Shown: one piece after another, positions 62,955 to 64,000 of the stretch
Layout of the letters: every line of letters starts with the position of its first letter
Position numbering within the stretch: position 1 is the stretch's first letter
Assembly: GCA_000320545.1 (NCBI GenBank)
Contig: ADNK01001887.1
Coordinates: 1 to 64,000 of the forward strand
Direction of reading: 5' to 3'
Source of the DNA: Bigelowiella natans CCMP2755
Lineage: Eukaryota; Cercozoa; Chlorarachniophyceae
Length of the DNA: 64,000 bases
Made by a program: the position numbers and the translations under genes
The notes under the pieces: model-generated
The model's input: only the letters and a program-made list of their open reading frames with translations
Told to the model about the DNA's origin: nothing
Databases searched by the model: none

Positions 62955-64000
62955 TTATTCGACCCCTAGAAACTTGAGCATGTGCTCTTGATTGGCCATG
63001 CCTGGTATCGTCATCAAGGCTTGCATGTATCGATCTAAATCAGCTCGCCTCTTCTCAATGAAAGAACGATCAAAGTGATCCTACGGAAGTATCAGGAGGA
63101 AACTCATATCAGTGTACCATATAGTAAGCTCCGTCCTACTTATGCACTTACCGTTAAAATCTTGAAATGCCGAGGAGGAAACTTAGGAAGGCCACATTTT
63201 TTCAAGTCCTTCGCAATCTATCGAGAAGGGGGTGTCATTGCTACAACTTATTTTGCTTGCAGTATGATTTCACCTTTTGATGAAATTCGTAGAAAGCATT
63301 GAATCTCTTAAACGTGGCCCATTCTGCGTGTCCCGTCTTTACATCGATTTGATAAAGCTAACAAAATGATCATATGAAACCATTAAAAGAGAAATAATAA
63401 TTTTGGACAAGTTTCGAAAGGAAAAGATAATGTGATTTAGCACATGTTAATACCACGACTTGACTCCGTGAGCGCGCAGTCTGAACCCTTTTGATTGACA
63501 CGCTCTTAATCTCTGTTCCTATTGACTCGAGCCTTTCCTCATAATGTAGGTCCTCTTCTGACTTGCCTCCTCTCTTCTAAGAAAAGAAAGTTCGGGTTGA
63601 ATTTGAAAATGATCTTAGATTCCCTCAGCTTCTTTCTTTCCTTCCCTTTCTTCCTTCTAACCCTAATGACCTTGTGGCCCTTCGTGGAGGCATTTTGCTG
63701 TTGCTTCTTATTCTCGTTGGAAATGGAGGAGGGTGTAGATCCCTTGCCTTCTTCCATGTTTCCCTTCCTCTCCTTGCCGCTTCACAAAGGGGAGCGGGGC
63801 GGCTTTATGGCTTTCTGGTACTGGCCTGGAACGAAGAATATCAAAGTATTTTAGATAATTTTACCTGATTAAATTAATCTAATTCACTGCTATGATACTT
63901 TTAAAAAAGGATGAGGATTTCCGTTCCGCGACATTTCCAGGATTTCATTTCTTTTTGAAATGCTTACACAGTTTCGGCTTGGTTCAATGACGCCTCCTAG
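62955..64000 (-). CDS. PX-domain protein, 3' part (runs off the right edge)
   Basis: PX domains bind phosphoinositides and target proteins to endosomal membranes. Minus-strand exons with closed phases are 63576-63454, 63357-63274, 63217-63152 and 63080-62955 (TAA at 62957-62955). They read LYQIDVKTGHAEWATFKRFN, then AFYEFHQK, then GLPKFPPRHFKILT, then DRSFIEKRRADLDRYMQALM and finally HMLKFLGVE. This is the canonical order: the W-x(4)-KRF basic pocket, the proline loop FPPRHF and the RRxxLxRYxxAL helix, with the protein ending right after the domain. More coding, Lys/Arg-rich, lies upstream at about 63600-63870, with donors I did not resolve, and the start is outside the window. With a C-terminal PX, it need not be a sorting nexin. 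Confidence 0.85.

Overview
The window is nuclear DNA of an intron-rich, microsatellite-rich eukaryote. Nearly every gene is split by short GT-AG introns, and I rebuilt gene models by matching splice sites, phase and protein similarity by eye. A PAP/fibrillin-type plastid protein led by a signal peptide and a large membrane-anchored endo-1,3-beta-glucanase (GH81) suggest a photosynthetic lineage with a secondary plastid and beta-1,3-glucan storage. A stramenopile alga is the most likely source, but I cannot name the genus. Exon ends are confident where phases close; initiator codons and some introns in low-complexity stretches are less certain.

Layout, left to right: 0-0.3 kb, a possible last exon of a minus-strand gene; 1.1-7.0 kb (+), an unrecognised helical protein; 7.0-9.1 kb, no clear gene; 9.1-16.5 kb (+), a MYBBP1A/Pol5-type nucleolar protein; 17.3-18.3 kb (-), a small YfiM/DUF2279-like membrane protein; 18.7-19.9 kb (+), an FHA protein with four TQxF motifs and a coiled coil; 21.0-24.0 kb (-), an unrecognised multi-exon gene; 24.4-28.0 kb (+), an OSCA/CSC1/TMEM63 channel; 28.7-32.3 kb (-), a predicted secreted protein with LS/LT amphipathic repeats, a CxxC pair and a Tyr-Tyr tail; 32.9-35.8 kb (+), the PAP/fibrillin protein; 36.6-37.6 kb (+), a doubtful small Gly-rich secreted protein; 38.4-44.3 kb (-), the GH81 enzyme (20 exons); 45.9-62.1 kb (+), a Piezo mechanosensitive channel; 62.95 kb to the right edge (-), a PX-domain protein that runs off the window.

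The genes do not form one pathway. They fall into themes: two unrelated families of mechanically gated channels (OSCA and Piezo) lie 18 kb apart, rRNA/nucleolar and DNA-damage-type factors lie to the left, and plastid and beta-glucan functions lie between the channels. Four gene pairs are head-to-head, so shared promoter regions are likely at 18.3-18.7, 24.0-24.4, 32.3-32.9 and 44.3-45.9 kb. The most novel items are the LS/LT-CxxC-YY protein (28733-32339) and the FHA-TQxF protein (18818-19941), which looks like a minimal MDC1-type scaffold. No rRNA, tRNA, transposon, CRISPR or viral sequence was recognised.
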